Assembly: GCA_031216915.1 (NCBI GenBank) | Contig: CM062291.1 | Span: 31,810,484 to 31,874,483, forward strand | From: Pictodentalium vernedei | Taxonomy: Eukaryota > Mollusca > Scaphopoda > Dentaliida > Dentaliidae | DNA: 64,000 nt | Direction of reading: 5' to 3' | Shown: piece after piece, positions 22,171-32,890 of the stretch | Layout: each line of letters starts with the position of its first letter | How positions within the stretch are numbered: position 1 is the stretch's first letter | Notes under the pieces: model-generated | Database searches by the model: none | Told to the model about the DNA's origin: nothing | Seen by the model: only the letters and a program-made list of their open reading frames with translations | Made by a program: the position numbers and the translations under genes

Positions 22171-22562
22171 GTTACAATTGATGGGAATTCAGGTGGCTAA
22201 ACTGGGGATACGCAGGAACACTGATAAAAGAAAGGAACCTTCTTCTGGTCATTACTAATCTACTGTAAAAATGGCATCCAGTGAATATATTATTTATTTA
22301 TATATTAAGTTATTGATTGGACAAGTAAAAATTACCCCAAGAATCTATGATGGGTACCTTTGTGGGTCATACTGGATACGAAAAATTGCTGATTACTATA
22401 CGTAACTTCAACTGTGATCCATGCAAATGCATCAAATAACCCCCCCACCCCAACCCCATCCAAGATTCATTTGACATTAGATTTTCAAGTTATTGCAGCG
22501 ACAATTCGATTTGAAATAGTCCCCATGATTCGATTCAATTTAATTTCAATCACACCGATTCA

Positions 22563-22927
22563 TTTATTTATTTATTGGTGTTTAAGTCACATACTTATGC
22601 ACAATGACTAATTGTGACCATGACAGTTTTACAGGTGGGGGAAGCCGGAGAACCCAGAGAGAACCACCAGGCACCAACGAGCAAATGTCAGCTCCTCAAC
22701 ATTCTAACTCTGTTCAAGCTCCGCTCAAGCAGGATTACAGCAGTTGAAGACATGTGTGCCATCGACGTGCAGTACGCCTTAGTACACAGCGTCATTGTGC
22801 CCCCATGTAGGCAACCGGGATAAAGTGCCTTGCCCAAGGACATAATGCGGGTCGTCCTGGACGGGGATCGAACTCGGGACCTCTAGCAAAAAAGTCCAAC
22901 AGTCTGCCATTGAGCCACCGCGATCCC
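22563..22927 (-). mobile_element. tRNA-derived SINE, head type II (full length)
   Basis: A perfect 14-bp target duplication ATCACACCGATTCA lies at 22549-22562 and 22928-22941. The minus-strand head 'GATCGCGGTGGCTCAATGG' carries an A box, and 'GAGTTCGATCCCC' is a good B box. The body and tail are shared with the type I SINEs, but the head between the boxes is different from type I. The tail is 'CACCAATAAATAAATAAAT'. Confidence 0.93.
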
Positions 22928-22987
22928 ATCACACCGATTCAAAATTGTTAAAATCGTTGAAATGTCGTAAAAATCCTAGAGTCTCCT

Positions 22988-23094
22988 CTTCAACTCTTCT
23001 ACCATCATCAGGTCTCCTGTACAGGAGGGGGCAGGGTGGGGAGAGGGAGGGGGTGTCCTGTACAGGAGACCTGATGATAGAAGAAGAGTTCAAG
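22988..23094. repeat. Inverted repeat, ~37-bp arms, purine-rich loop
   Basis: 'TTCAACTCTTCTACCATCAT' plus 'CAGGTCTCCTGTACAGGA' is repeated inverted after a G-rich spacer ('GGGGGCAGGGTGGGGAGAGG'). The inner CCTGTACAGG is itself palindromic. Confidence 0.7.
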
Positions 23095-23424
23095 TAGGTT
23101 CCACATCCGAAATTACATTGATTTCGTTCTGGAATATTCCGTTCTTTTGCTTGATTTGCATGAGGTGCCATTGCACTCAATACTTCAGTGAAGACGGACA
23201 ATATTTACGGTTGTAAGACGGTGCAATATCCACAACTTGAAAAACAGTGAGATTTGCTTCGAGATCAGATTCAAAATCTGGTGCTTGATTTGATTGGAGA
23301 TTTGATTCAACCCAAAATTTAAGGCCCTAACAGACACACAGAAGTTATGAAAAATCCAAGATGGCTATCATAGTGATTATTCTAGAAATAGATATTTCTT
23401 ATCATTTGTGATTTCATTTGAAAT

Positions 23425-23635
23425 TTAACCCCCTTCACTCTGATGTCAAAATACCAAACTTTCAGGAAGCTGTTTTTCCCATAATGCATCTAGAAATTTA
23501 ACCAATTTAATCTCGTTTGACAGAGCTCAATGAGCTCTGTCAAACGAGATTAAATTGGTTAAATGTCTAGTTGCATTATGGGAATTTTTTTTGGCTTGAA
23601 ATTTAGATATGTTGACATCAGTGTGCAGGGGTTAA
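23425..23635. mobile_element. TTAA MITE family T2 with near-perfect central palindrome
   Basis: TTAA lies at 23425-23428 and 23632-23635. The TIR is CCCCCTTCACTCTGATGTCA against TGACATCAGTGTGCAGGGG. The central 'ATTTAACCAATTTAATCTCG' plus 'TTTGACAGAGCTC' folds perfectly on its inverse. Other copies or fragments: 32411-32876, 34371-34585, 29731-29810 and 59984-60040. Confidence 0.88.
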
Positions 23636-23742
23636 GTACCGGGTTCACTAAAATTGATTGAACTTTACCGATTGTAGTGAACAAGGTTAAAAATTTTATT
23701 TCAAATTGAATTTGAGATTCTTTTTATCACATAATGTGTAAT

Positions 23743-23980
23743 TTAAACTTTAATAGCTAACATAATGACTAAAGCTGGCCTCACTGTTCACAAAAATCGC
23801 CATCCAAATTTTAGTATCTTCTTCTTTTTTATATTATTGCCTGAAATGCAGAACTTATGACCCCTCATTGGAACAAGCCCATCAAGCTATGTTTTGAAGA
23901 AAAAAATTAAAATATTTACTTATTTAGGAAATGTTTTCTGCAATTGTCGTCTGCTAATTGTGTATCATGTAGACAGTTAA
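23743..23980. mobile_element. TTAA MITE family P1, partly deleted
   Basis: TTAA lies at 23743-23746 and 23977-23980. Subterminal 'CTAACATAATGACTAAAGC', central 'CTTATGACCCCTCATTGGAA' and 'GTCGTCTGCTAATTGTG' match P1. The right half of the palindrome is shortened. Confidence 0.7.
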
Positions 23981-24175
23981 TGAAAATTAAGAGATTAATT
24001 CAATTCTTCAAGACTTTATTCCCATATTAGAAGTGTTGTGAATATTTTCTGTAATGTGCCATTGGTTGGTGTTCATGTGATAAATAATGATTATCGAAAA
24101 GGTGTCTTTAGTCAACACTAATCGACCTTAAAAATAGGGTCAATTTTGTTTCCAAGTTATTTTTCTTGCACAAAG

Positions 24176-25975
24176 AACAAGAGGCCCCTGGGGGCCTGAG
24201 TGCGCTCACCTGACATGGTAGCCAAAATATCAACCCAGGGAATCGATTTCAACATGTTGGATCTGCCCCTCCTAAGAAAAGCTTATACCATATATCCAAA
24301 GATTCTGACCAGTGGATCTAAAAAAAAAGATTTTTAAAGAATATTCCTCATATCGAAATTAAGTAATAATTCTGGCTCCCACAGAGAGCCCAAATATGAA
24401 CCCAGGGACTTGGCTTGAACAAGCTTAAATCTCACCTCCAGTGGGATGCTGTATACCAAATATCCAAAGATTTTGACTGGTGGATGTGAAGAAGATTTTT
24501 GAAGAATATTCCTCATATTGAACTAAGTAATAATTTGGGCTCTCACAGGGAGCCCCAATATCAACCCAGGGACTTGGCCTGAACAAACTTGAATTGAATC
24601 TTACCCCCCTAAGGATGCTGCATACCAAATATCAAAGCATTCCGACTGCTGGATCTGAAGAAGATTTTTAAAGAAAATTCCTCATTTTGAACTAAGTTAT
24701 AATTTAGGCTCCCACAGTGAGCCCAAATATGAACCCAGGGACTTGAAGTCAACAAACTTGAATCTCACCCCCCTAAGGATGCTGCACACCAAATATCAAA
24801 ACATTCCGACTGCTGGATCTGAAGAAGAAGATTTTTAAAGAAAATTTCTCATTTTGAACTAAGTTTCAATTTGAGCTCCCACAGGGACAAGGCTTGAACA
24901 AATTTGAATTTCACCCCACTACGGATGGTGAATACCAAATATCAAAACATTCTGACTGCTGAATCTAAAGAAGATTTTTAAAGAAAATTCCTCATTTTTA
25001 ACTAAGTTAAGTTATAATTTGGGCTCCCCAAATATGAATCCAGGGACTTGGCTTGAACAAACTTGAATCTCACCCCCAAGCATGCTGCATACCAAATATC
25101 AAAAGATTCTGATTGGTAGATCTGAAGAAGAAGATTTTTAAAGAATATTCCTCATACTGCACTAATTTAAACATCTGGGCTCCCATAGAGAGTCCAAATA
25201 TGGACCCAGGGATTTGGTTTCAATACACATGTGAAACAATCTTCAAAAGATGTTCTATGTGAAATCTTAAAGTTTTGGAGCAGTGGTTTGGGAGAAAAGT
25301 GGTCTTAAATGTTTTTCTCATTACCCACAGTGTTAAAAAGCACTTTTTCAAAAGTCCTCCAAAAGTACCCATGATAAAACCGGTAGCAATTTTTTTTTAC
25401 CATTCCATTCTGTTGGTCCTAAGGAAGCTTCACACCAAATAAGAATTTTCAGTGCCCTGAAGTTTTGAAGATATGGGCATTTTAAATTTTTTCTATTTTT
25501 AGCTCCTGCGGTTCCCATAAGGCGACGGGAAAATTCTTTTTGGCATAAATTAAGTACTTATGTCTCAATAAGCCCTCATATCAAATTTGGTTCAAATTAG
25601 CCTTTCGGTTTTGGAAAATAGAAATTTTGGGCGGGGCAAAAATTCTTGCTCCTCCCATAACAAAGGCAAATATAGCTCCTCGAACTTCTCTTGAACAAAT
25701 AAATATCAAGTCTCTGCTACTGCTGGTTCATGAGAAGAAGATTTTTTAAGATTTAGAGCATACTTTTTGGGCGTGGCACTACCGAGAGGCGAGGCAACTT
25801 GATTTTGAACAAAATCAAAATGCGATGTCATAACAAACTATTATCTCAAATTTCAATTAAATTGGTTCAGTGGTTTTGTAGAAGATGCAAACACCATGTT
25901 CACGGATGACGGACGGTGAGTGATCACTATAGCTCCCCTGACGGAAAGTCAGCCGAGCTAAAAATAAACAGAGGG
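24176..25975. mobile_element. Tandem-repeat element A1 (Helitron/pearl-like plan)
   Basis: It starts 'AACAAGAGGCCCCTGGGGGC' and 'GCTCACCTGA'. About six diverged units of roughly 160-170 bp follow, each with 'ATACCAAATATC.AA', 'TCTGAAGAAGATTTTTAAAG' and 'CCCA.ATATGAACCCAGGGAC'. A non-repeated 3' module of about 700 bp comes next (25236 on), 'TTAAAAAGCACTTTTTCAAA' onward. The end is 'GACGGACGG...GCTCCCCTGACGG' and 'CCGAGCTAAAAA', then 'GACAGATGGACGGATG'. The same 3' module closes A2 at 39581-40206. No protein is encoded. The plan fits non-autonomous rolling-circle elements with tandem repeats known from bivalves, by analogy only. Confidence 0.7.
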
Positions 25976-26000
25976 ACAGATGGACGGATGAACAGACCTG

Positions 26001-27285
26001 GGGTATGTTTCAGTGAGCTATTCCAGTTTACTTGGTTTATTATGAGCATGCGCAGACACACGGAATAAAAACCAGGTTGTTTTATTGAGCAGTTTATATT
26101 CTGGTTTATCATTCTGGATTAAACCATCTAAACCTCCTTGAGGGCAGGTTTATCTGGTTTATCATTCTATTCTTGACATGCGCAGTGGAACACACATAGA
26201 AGTTCTAGACCTTGCACAGCAACAGAAAAAAAATATTCTGATTTCGAGTGTCGAAAAAGAAATAAACAACGCAAGGTTCATAAAAAATTCTATAACTAAA
26301 GAGAAAGAAACTATAAAATAGTTAATAAAGTTTATTTAGCCCATAAAAGCGGCTTTTCAAAAATATTCGGTGTTTTTCTCTCAGAAAAATTGTTACAACT
26401 TTCTGAAGATCCTTTTTGGCCATTTTATTTCCATGATAGCAGTAAAGCAATTTTTGACACCATCACTGGAAAGTTTCTTACGAGGGCCTTTTTAATGATG
26501 GTTTTCTAAGACTGTTTAAAAATGAAAGCAGGGATATGTTTCCCACACTTTGGATATCTCCCTCCTAACAATGTGTTCATGCAGGGGTTTACATGGAATA
26601 GTATTCACATTAACCCTTCGAGACTTTAATTATCCTGACGTTCAAACGTCACTGGGAATTCAGTTTCTTCAACGTTTTTCAAAATGCGACGTCAAACGAC
26701 GGAAAGTACAAATAAGATATTTTTCACATTAGTGATTATCTGGTTGAGAGCCAGATTATTTTTGGTGGTCTGAATTTGTTATTCAAAACTTGTTTTATTA
26801 CAAATTATTGGAGAGTGCCCACAGGCACTCTCCAATAATTTGTAATAAAACAAATTTATATAAACAAAATATTTTTTGTGTTTGACTGAATATGAAATAT
26901 AAGCAAGGGATGTGCTGGCTTTTGCTCTGGTATCCTCATTTTTTGAAAGTCCTGATAGTGGCTTTTAGTACTCAACCAGTTAAGAAGTCTTGACAGCAGG
27001 ATTATATTAGTATTTTAAGTTGCGATAACATTTGGCTCAACGATTGTCACTGAGCACTACTCGGGAAAAAATAGGAATTGAGATTAAAACTTTAAAAAAA
27101 TCGAAAAATAATAACAAAACAAATGATCACTAAGTATCAACGCGCTGTTTGATTTCGTATGTCACAAGGCGTACAAAAGTATCAATGGGTTAAACATATC
27201 GTTCCACTGGGATTTCTAAACCACGGTTTAAGTTTACATGGAATAGTAAACCATGTAAACCGGAATAGTTCACTGAAACATACCC
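26001..27285. mobile_element. 1.3-kb element with ~31-bp TIRs
   Basis: The left end GGGTATGTTTCAGTGAGCTA plus 'TTCCAGTTTAC' pairs with the right 'GTAAACCGGAATAGTTCAC' plus 'TGAAACATACCC'. The interior lacks a transposase frame; 'ATGCGCAGACAC' and 'ATGCGCAGTGG' lie near the left end. It has been invaded by a T4 MITE at 26736-26983. Flanking bases do not show a clear duplication, so the superfamily is open. Confidence 0.6.
26736..26983. mobile_element. TTAA MITE family T4, nested
   Basis: The left end 'TTATCTGGTTGAGAGCCAG' is a degenerate TTAA plus TIR; the right end is 'CTCAACCAG' then TTAA (26980-26983). The core 'TTTTATTACAAATTATTGGA' plus 'GAGTGCC' folds on its inverse. It is also closest in sequence to 33782-34029. 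Confidence 0.8.
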
Positions 27286-27371
27286 ATAGCCATATAATGA
27301 TACTGCTCACTTCTATAAGTAGCCGTATAAAACTTAAAGCCCAACAGAAAGTGAATGGTAAATACATTTGG

Positions 27372-27516
27372 CTACAGCGAGGTGATCTGGGTTGTAGTAT
27401 CACATCGATCTGAGATCAGATCGCCGGATCAAACGAGCTGCCACAGGCAGCGAGTTTGATCCGGCCATCTGACCTCAACCAGACATGATGCAATGCCTCA
27501 GATCACTTCACTGTAG
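27372..27516. mobile_element. 145-bp foldback element
   Basis: CTACAGCGAGGTGATCTG at the left pairs with CAGATCACTTCACTGTAG at the right. The centre is a strong stem, 'CCGGATCAAACGAGCTGCC' against 'GGCAGCGAGTTTGATCCGG', around 'ACA'. Confidence 0.7.
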
Positions 27517-27989
27517 TGATAAAAGGTTTATTATATAACTTAAGAGTTCAACACCACGTACCAACGCTAGCATTAACAATTCCCCAAACCCTTTTTTGGT
27601 AAATTGGATTAAATAGAAAAGAACTATTTTTGTTTCCACTTGCATGACATTCTGAGCAATGCATCTGCATCAGTTCCTCCGAAAGTAACAAATCCAGCTA
27701 TTCTGAATCAGATAAAAAAAAAATCCAGTTCCAGGAGTTGTAAACTACAATTCTCCACTTTGTAAAATCCAACAAACAAGATAAACATTCAGTCCGTGGT
27801 ATGTTTGAAAATGCTTCATTGAACAATTGCCAAATTTTGATAAACAATTACTGTGAATTCGAATGCACCAGGCCTGGCATTTTCAGGAGAGCAATTTATT
27901 CGCTCGCCTACTGCTCGCCTTAAAAAAACATCAAGGAGGGCGAAAACTAGCCCTCCTAGCTTTAGAAAACAACTGTTTGACCACCGAGG

Positions 27990-28715
27990 TGGTATTGGTT
28001 CCCTACGGCACTTTTTTAAAAAACACAGCAAAAATGGCCGCCATTCCGCCATCTTGGATTTTGAAAAAAAATATTGAGCGTGCATCATCCCCTCAGAACC
28101 ATTTATCCATGTACCAAATATTAAAGCGTGTTGGAGGGAGAGGTGGTAACATAAAAACAGACAGACAGACGGACAGACAGACAGGTCTTAGATTTAAAAA
28201 AAAAAAAATATTGAGCGTGCATAATCCCCTCACAACCCTTTATCCATGTACCATATATGAAAGGTGTAGCTTGAACCATGTTGGAGGGAGGGGTGGTAAC
28301 ATAAAATAGAGAAAATAGCTTAAAAAACACAACAAAAATAGCCGCCATGCCGCCATCTTGGATTTTGAAAACAAAAAATTTGAACGTGCATCATCCCCTC
28401 CTAACCCTCTATCCATGTGCCAAATATGCAAAGTGTAGCTTGAACCATGTTGGAGGGAGGGGTGGTAACATGAAAATAGAGGAAAAAAAGCTTAAAAAAC
28501 ACAACAAAAATGGCTGCCATTCCGCCATCTTGGATTCTGAACAAAAATTTTGAACGTGCATCATCCCCTCAGAACCATTTATCCATGTACCAGATATGAA
28601 AGGTGTAGCTTAAAGCATGTTGGAGGGAGAGCTGGTAACATAAAAACAGACAGACGGATGGACAGACAGACGGAGTGCAATCCTATAGTCCCCTTACGGT
28701 TCCCGTAGGGGACTA
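27990..28715. mobile_element. Tandem-repeat element C with microsatellite and end hairpin
   Basis: 'CCGCCATCTTGGATT' and 'GCATCATCCCCTC' recur: the second near 28081, 28218, 28388 and 28558, so the full unit is about 170 bp with one shortened. (ACAG/ACGG)n tracts follow units at 28158-28187 and 28645-28674. The element ends with a 12-bp stem, AGTCCCCTTACGG..CCGTAGGGGACT (28688-28713), followed by 'AATA'. This is the same architecture as families A, B and D but with unrelated units. Confidence 0.65.
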
Positions 28716-28786
28716 ATAATGGTTATCATAACAGCCTATTCCTAAAATCCACATATTTTCAAATCTTTGCTAAATGTATGTTAGTG

Positions 28787-28882
28787 GTGTCTGTAAGATG
28801 ACCACACGGCCCCCTCCCACACCTCTGGGCCTTGTTGAGGCCCGGAGGTGTGGAAGGGGTAGTGCAGCAGTCTCACAGACAC
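28787..28882. repeat. 96-bp inverted repeat
   Basis: 'GTGTCTGT' plus 'CCCCCTCCCACACCTC.GGGCC' is matched by 'GGCCCGGAGGTGTGGAAGGGG' plus 'ACAGACAC'. Small bulges interrupt the stem. Confidence 0.65.
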
Positions 28883-29060
28883 TATCTTGTTAGCAGCACC
28901 AAATAAAATGTACAAAGCCCACTAGGCAGAATTCATTGAGAGTAAAACTTCATTTTGCCATTTTTAGCTTTTGTAAGCTTCAGGAGAGCTAATCGCTCCT
29001 ATGGGCCATGTGAGGGGAGTGATTTTTAGCCCTCCGGCATTTTTAAGAATGCCAGGCCTG

Positions 29061-29730
29061 ACGCACCCGTAAATAGTCTGTCATACTATAGTGATACGGA
29101 ATCGGATTCCACACTGTGGATTTTCCGGGGACCAGGAAAAGATCATCAAACAGTAGTGATATTTATAGGTTAAATTACATAGTCATATAATAATATTCGA
29201 TATTACCGTAGAGCAGGCTTCATATTCCTATTATATTGGATAAAGGTTTAGGGATGATTACAAACATAAGACACAGAAGAGTATATGTGCATTTTATGTA
29301 TATATATCTATTGAAATAAATTTAATGTGAAATAATGAAATGTGATACATGTATCAATTATATATGATTAAAAGAAAATATCTATAAGACAATTTCAAAA
29401 AAAAATTCTCATTTCTCAGGCATCTCCCTCGTCCTAGAAAATCTGCTTTATCCCCTTCTTTTTTACCTGGAAATCTCTTTTCAACGATACTATTTTGCAC
29501 CCATTTCACTAAAAACTAACTATATCTAGTTTTGATAGAATCACTGAGTTCTGTCTAACAAGAAACAGTTGGTTAAATTTTTACCTCCATTAACTGAATA
29601 ACCCTTTTAACTGAATATAATTTTCCAACACAAAACCATTTACCATACCTCCGATATAGTCGAGAAATTATCCTGACTCTCCCAGTTTTCCTTTCTTTAT
29701 AGATCTATTTAGCTTCAGTACATCCAATAC
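29061..29730. other. AT-rich sequence without assignable features
   Basis: I see low-complexity AT stretches ('ATGTATATATATCTATTG') and no frame of note. Confidence 0.4.
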
Positions 29731-29810
29731 AGGCATTTAATTTATTTATTATATCTTGTTTGACAGAGCTCATGGAGCTCTGTCAAACAAGATATAATAG
29801 AATAAATGCT
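29731..29810. mobile_element. Core palindrome of MITE family T2
   Basis: 'TATCTTGTTTGACAGAGCTC' and its inverse around 'ATG', flanked by 'GGCATTTAATTTATTTATTA' and the matching inverse. The outer ends of T2 are missing. Confidence 0.7.
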
Positions 29811-29839
29811 AAATGTTTCTCTTGGAATACAGGAAAGTA

Positions 29840-29934
29840 ACACAACCCCTGTTAATTGAATACTTCTGTCAACTGAATAGTTTTCATTGGCAAAGTGGCT
29901 ATTCAATTAACAGGTTCCACTGTACTGCTGAAAA
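29840..29934. mobile_element. Possible pogo/Tigger-like end
   Basis: 'GGCTATTCAATTAACAGGTT' plus 'CCACTG' read inverted gives CAGTGGAACCTGTTAATTGA, a motif I associate with Tigger-type termini. 'GTTAATTGAATA' and 'CAACTGAATA' repeat nearby. The opposite end is not identified. Confidence 0.35.
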
Positions 29935-30545
29935 CATTGTTTTTTCCGCAAAATAATGTATGGAGTTGAATTTCTCATTCCAACTATTTTCAGGACTGCT
30001 TTGGGGAATAGAAAGAAAAGAAAAGAAAAAAAAGCATTCCTCTCTCATCATAAAATGGAGGGAAATTTGACAAAGAAACGAGAAATTTTTTGTTGTTGAC
30101 TTAACAACACATTTTGAGTTCCTGAAAACAAAACTTCTTGGTCATTGACTCTGAAAATACCTCTAACAAATCAAAACAACTGTCTCCAAATTGCAAAGAA
30201 CAGGCTTTTACAAGTAAAAAACTACCAAAATCATTTAAAAAAAAATATGATTCAGTCATTGTTGTCAATCCCAGCATCCCACTGTAAAAATGCATGGCAA
30301 GTAGCGAATTCCTCAAACAAATCAACACATCTGTTTCTAAATTGCGTAGTACAAATATTGACAAGTTAATTTACAAAATAATTTTTAAAAATATGATTCA
30401 GTTATGGTTGTCAATTTTAGCATCCCATTGCAATAATACGAGGCAAGTTACATTATTTAATTCAGGGATCGTGCACTTGAATGCGTAGTCAATTCCAAGT
30501 GTTTCCAGGACTTTACAATTAGAATTTCAAGATACTAGAAATGAA

Positions 30546-30900
30546 TTTATTTAGTGGTGTTTAAGGTCACATATTTCTGCACAATGGCTAACCATGACCG
30601 TGACAGTTTCACGGGTGGAGGAAGCCGGAGCACCCGGAGAGAACCACCGAGCAACGGCGAGCAACTGTCAGCTCCCCAACATACCGATTTCACACAAGCA
30701 GGGTTAGCATTGGTTGAAGACAGGTGCACCATCGACGTGCAGTACGCCTTAGTACACAAAGTCACCGTGCCCCCACGTGGGCAATGGGAGTGAAGTGTCT
30801 TGCCCAAGGACACAACGCGGTTGCCGCAGGTGGAATTCGAACCGAGGACTTCTAGGCTTGCAGACTGCACCTCTACCAACTGAGCCACCGTGCCCCCATG
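30546..30900 (-). mobile_element. tRNA-derived SINE, head type I (full length)
   Basis: A perfect 11-bp target duplication CTAGAAATGAA lies at 30535-30545 and 30901-30911. It has the same head, body and tail as 4072-4425 at roughly 90% identity by eye. The B box has become GGTTCGAATTCC. Confidence 0.93.
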
Positions 30901-30971
30901 CTAGAAATGAAATATTCAAGGATGTAGTGGGGTAAAAACAAAGAAGCTCCCCTCCAAAAGCTACACATAAT

Positions 30972-31219
30972 TTAACCCTTTGAACTCGCAAGACCGATTT
31001 TTCGGTCCAAGGCATAATTTCGTCCCATTTTTGTCTTATTATAAGAGGTCTATACACAAGGCATTGATGATAAAATAATAACTGCAGTCTGCAGCCAGGG
31101 GGCTGCAGACTGCAGTTATTATTTTATCCACCTAGTATATTGATATTGGACTGACCCATCCAACTGTAAGTGTGCACAAAGGTAATACCATTCCAGGAAG
31201 CGAGGGTTCAAAGGATTAA
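30972..31219. mobile_element. TTAA MITE family T5 with perfect central palindrome
   Basis: TTAA lies at 30972-30975 and 31216-31219. The TIR is CCCTTTGAACTCGC against GCGAGGGTTCAAAGG. The centre is a perfect 28-bp stem at 31069-31128, 'GATAAAATAATAACTGCAG' to 'CTGCAGCC', around AGGG. Confidence 0.85.
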
Positions 31220-31376
31220 TGAATGTGTTAAGGAATTTGCACTCAATATTTACCATTCTGATGTCATACAGAGGTGGTGGGATCGGGTAGGGAGGGGAGA
31301 CGGGGCCATGTGCCCCTCCATTTTTTCCACAGACATGTTACAACAAGTTAAAATGGGCTCATGCAAACTTGTCAAT

Positions 31377-31892
31377 ATTTATTTACTGGTGTTTAAGGTC
31401 ACATACTTATTCACAATGGCTAATCATGACCGTGACAGTTTTACGGGTGGAGGAAGCCGGAGAACCCGGAGAGAACCACTGAGCAACGACGAGCAGCTGC
31501 CAGCTCCCCAACATCATAACTCTGCACTGCAGCACAGGCAGGGTTAGATTGGTTGAAGACATGCGCACCATCGACGTGCAGTACGCCTTAGTACACGGCG
31601 TCATCGTGCCCCCACAGGGGCAATGGAGATGAAGTGTTTTGCCCAAGGACAACAACGCGGTTGCCGCAGGTGGAATTCGAACCGAGGACCTCTCGGCTTG
31701 CAGCCTGCACCTCTACACAGTGTCATCATATCCTTATGTGGACAATTGGGGTTAAGTGCTTGCCCAAGGACACAACATGGGAGTCTGAATCTATTGCTCA
31801 GATGGTCACCCATCCAAGGACTAACCAGACTCGATGTTGCTTAACTTTGGTGATCTGACAAGAACCGGTTACCGGGACGCCACCGCGCTCCC
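31377..31892 (-). mobile_element. Composite SINE: 5S-headed unit fused to a type I tRNA SINE
   Basis: Read on the minus strand, a 5S rRNA-like head (+ 31804-31868) is followed by 'GTTGTGTCCTTGGGCAAGC' and part of a body. Directly after comes a second head end, 'GGCTGCAAGCCGAGAGGTCC' with B box 'GGTTCGAATTCC', then the full body and tail 'TGTGACCTTAAACACCAGT'. The 'CCTTGGGCAAG' block therefore occurs twice (+ 31645-31656 and about 31762-31772). No clear target duplication was found. Confidence 0.8.
31804..31868 (-). ncRNA. 5S rRNA-derived SINE head (not a functional 5S gene)
   Basis: The minus strand reads 'TCAGATCACCAAAGTTAAGC', then 'CTGGTTAGTCCTTGGATGGG' and 'TGACC'. These are the box A/intermediate/box C parts of 5S rRNA (GAAGUUAAGCA.. 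and UUGGAUGGGUGACC). The 5' third of 5S is shortened or altered ('CCGGTAACCGG'). It joins the SINE body rather than a T-run terminator, so it is a SINE promoter of 5S origin. Confidence 0.85.
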
Positions 31893-32410
31893 ACCAAACA
31901 AATTATAAAAGTATGAATATTTTAGCAATGAGGAGAGATTTTGGTGTTTTAACTACTGAGAAAATTTGCCTCACATTTGAGGAGGACTGTAATTCACTGA
32001 TGCCATCAGATAAAAGTAAAGATCCGATTTCCTAATTTTTATCTACGTATCAAATCAGATTTGATTTTGTCCACTTATCGCCAACATAGAACGTTCCTAA
32101 ATTGTTCATACCTACCCAGATGTATCAATGCCAAAAAAATGTCATCCTTACTTCTGCTGATTTTTCAATCATTTTTCTTGATCTTTTCATGTTGAATGCA
32201 TAAAAATGAGAACCTCACTAATTTTTTCAAATTTAATGTCCTTTTAGGCAATCAAAAACCCACAGAAAATATCCACAACCATAAGCAAAATACAGCGGTA
32301 AATAGTATAGGAAGACAATTGATTTCTGTCGGCTCAACGAAAAGTCGAGAACCAATTATAACAACTGTTTAAAATCAGAATAAAATAAAATATTCATGTT
32401 TTGCAATTTG
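31893..32410. other. AT-rich sequence without assignable features
   Basis: I recognise no conserved frame or repeat. It lies downstream of the PRDX6-like stop codon and could be intergenic. Confidence 0.35.
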
Positions 32411-32876
32411 AATTGAGACTAAATTCACCCTCTGCACAAGTCAAAATACTGAAATTTGAAGTAGGGAATGTTTCCCATCATGCAACTAGGAATTTAATTC
32501 AATTTTGAATGAGCTCTGTCAAACAAGCAGGCCTGAAAATAAACAGTCTGACATTTTAAGAATGAGGTCCTCAGAAGGTGAATGTGATGATGTTGACCCA
32601 TACAGTGGGCCAATTTATCTTTTGGGTACCTCATTCTGTTTAGTTTTGAGACCCTGATTCAGACTGAGGTTCGCAGAGGGTAAATTTAGTTATGCTACCC
32701 TGCTGTGCAGGGTAGCATCACTAAATTCACCTTCTGGGGACCTCATTTTGCAGATGACAGTCTGCTTATTTTCTGGGTTGCAAACAAGAGTGAATTGGTT
32801 GAATTCCAAGTTGCATTTTGGGTATAATTTAAATGTTTAAATTTTGTTATTTCAACATCAGTGTGTCGAGGGTTAA
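32411..32876. mobile_element. TTAA MITE family T2, split by an hAT MITE
   Basis: The outer halves match T2: left 'AAGTCAAAATACTGAAATTT' and 'CCCATCATGCAACTAGG', right 'AATTGGTTGAATTCCAAGTT' and 'CAACATCAGTGTGTCGAGGG' ending TTAA at 32873-32876. The palindrome is interrupted after 'GAGCTCTGTCAAACAAG' by the N3 insertion. The right border lies 14 bp from the stop codon of the PRDX6-like gene. Confidence 0.8.
32528..32780. mobile_element. hAT MITE family N3, nested, perfect 8-bp TSD
   Basis: CAAACAAG is duplicated exactly at 32520-32527 and 32781-32788. The ends are CAGGCCTGAAAATAAACAG and CTGCTTATTTTCTGGGTTG. Removing the element plus one duplication restores the T2 palindrome, so T2 is older. 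Confidence 0.93.
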
Positions 32877-32890
32877 GTACATTTGTTGCA

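Larger units (their letters stand above)
27869..29060. mobile_element. TIR element with CAGGCCTGGCATT ends, containing element C
   Basis: CAGGCCTGGCATT at 27869 and AATGCCAGGCCTG ending at 29060 are perfect inverted termini. Subterminal 'CAGGAGAGC' recurs inverted at the other side as 'GCTCTCCTG' in looser form. CAG..CTG ends suggest hAT, but an 8-bp duplication is not visible. Element C and a 96-bp palindrome sit inside. Confidence 0.5.

Noticed and set aside
27863..28309. 148-codon plus-strand frame
   Set aside because: It covers the edge of element C and a GACA microsatellite; not conserved between units.
31804..31868. Functional 5S rRNA gene
   Set aside because: It is shortened and fused to a SINE body, without the 5' third or a T-run terminator.
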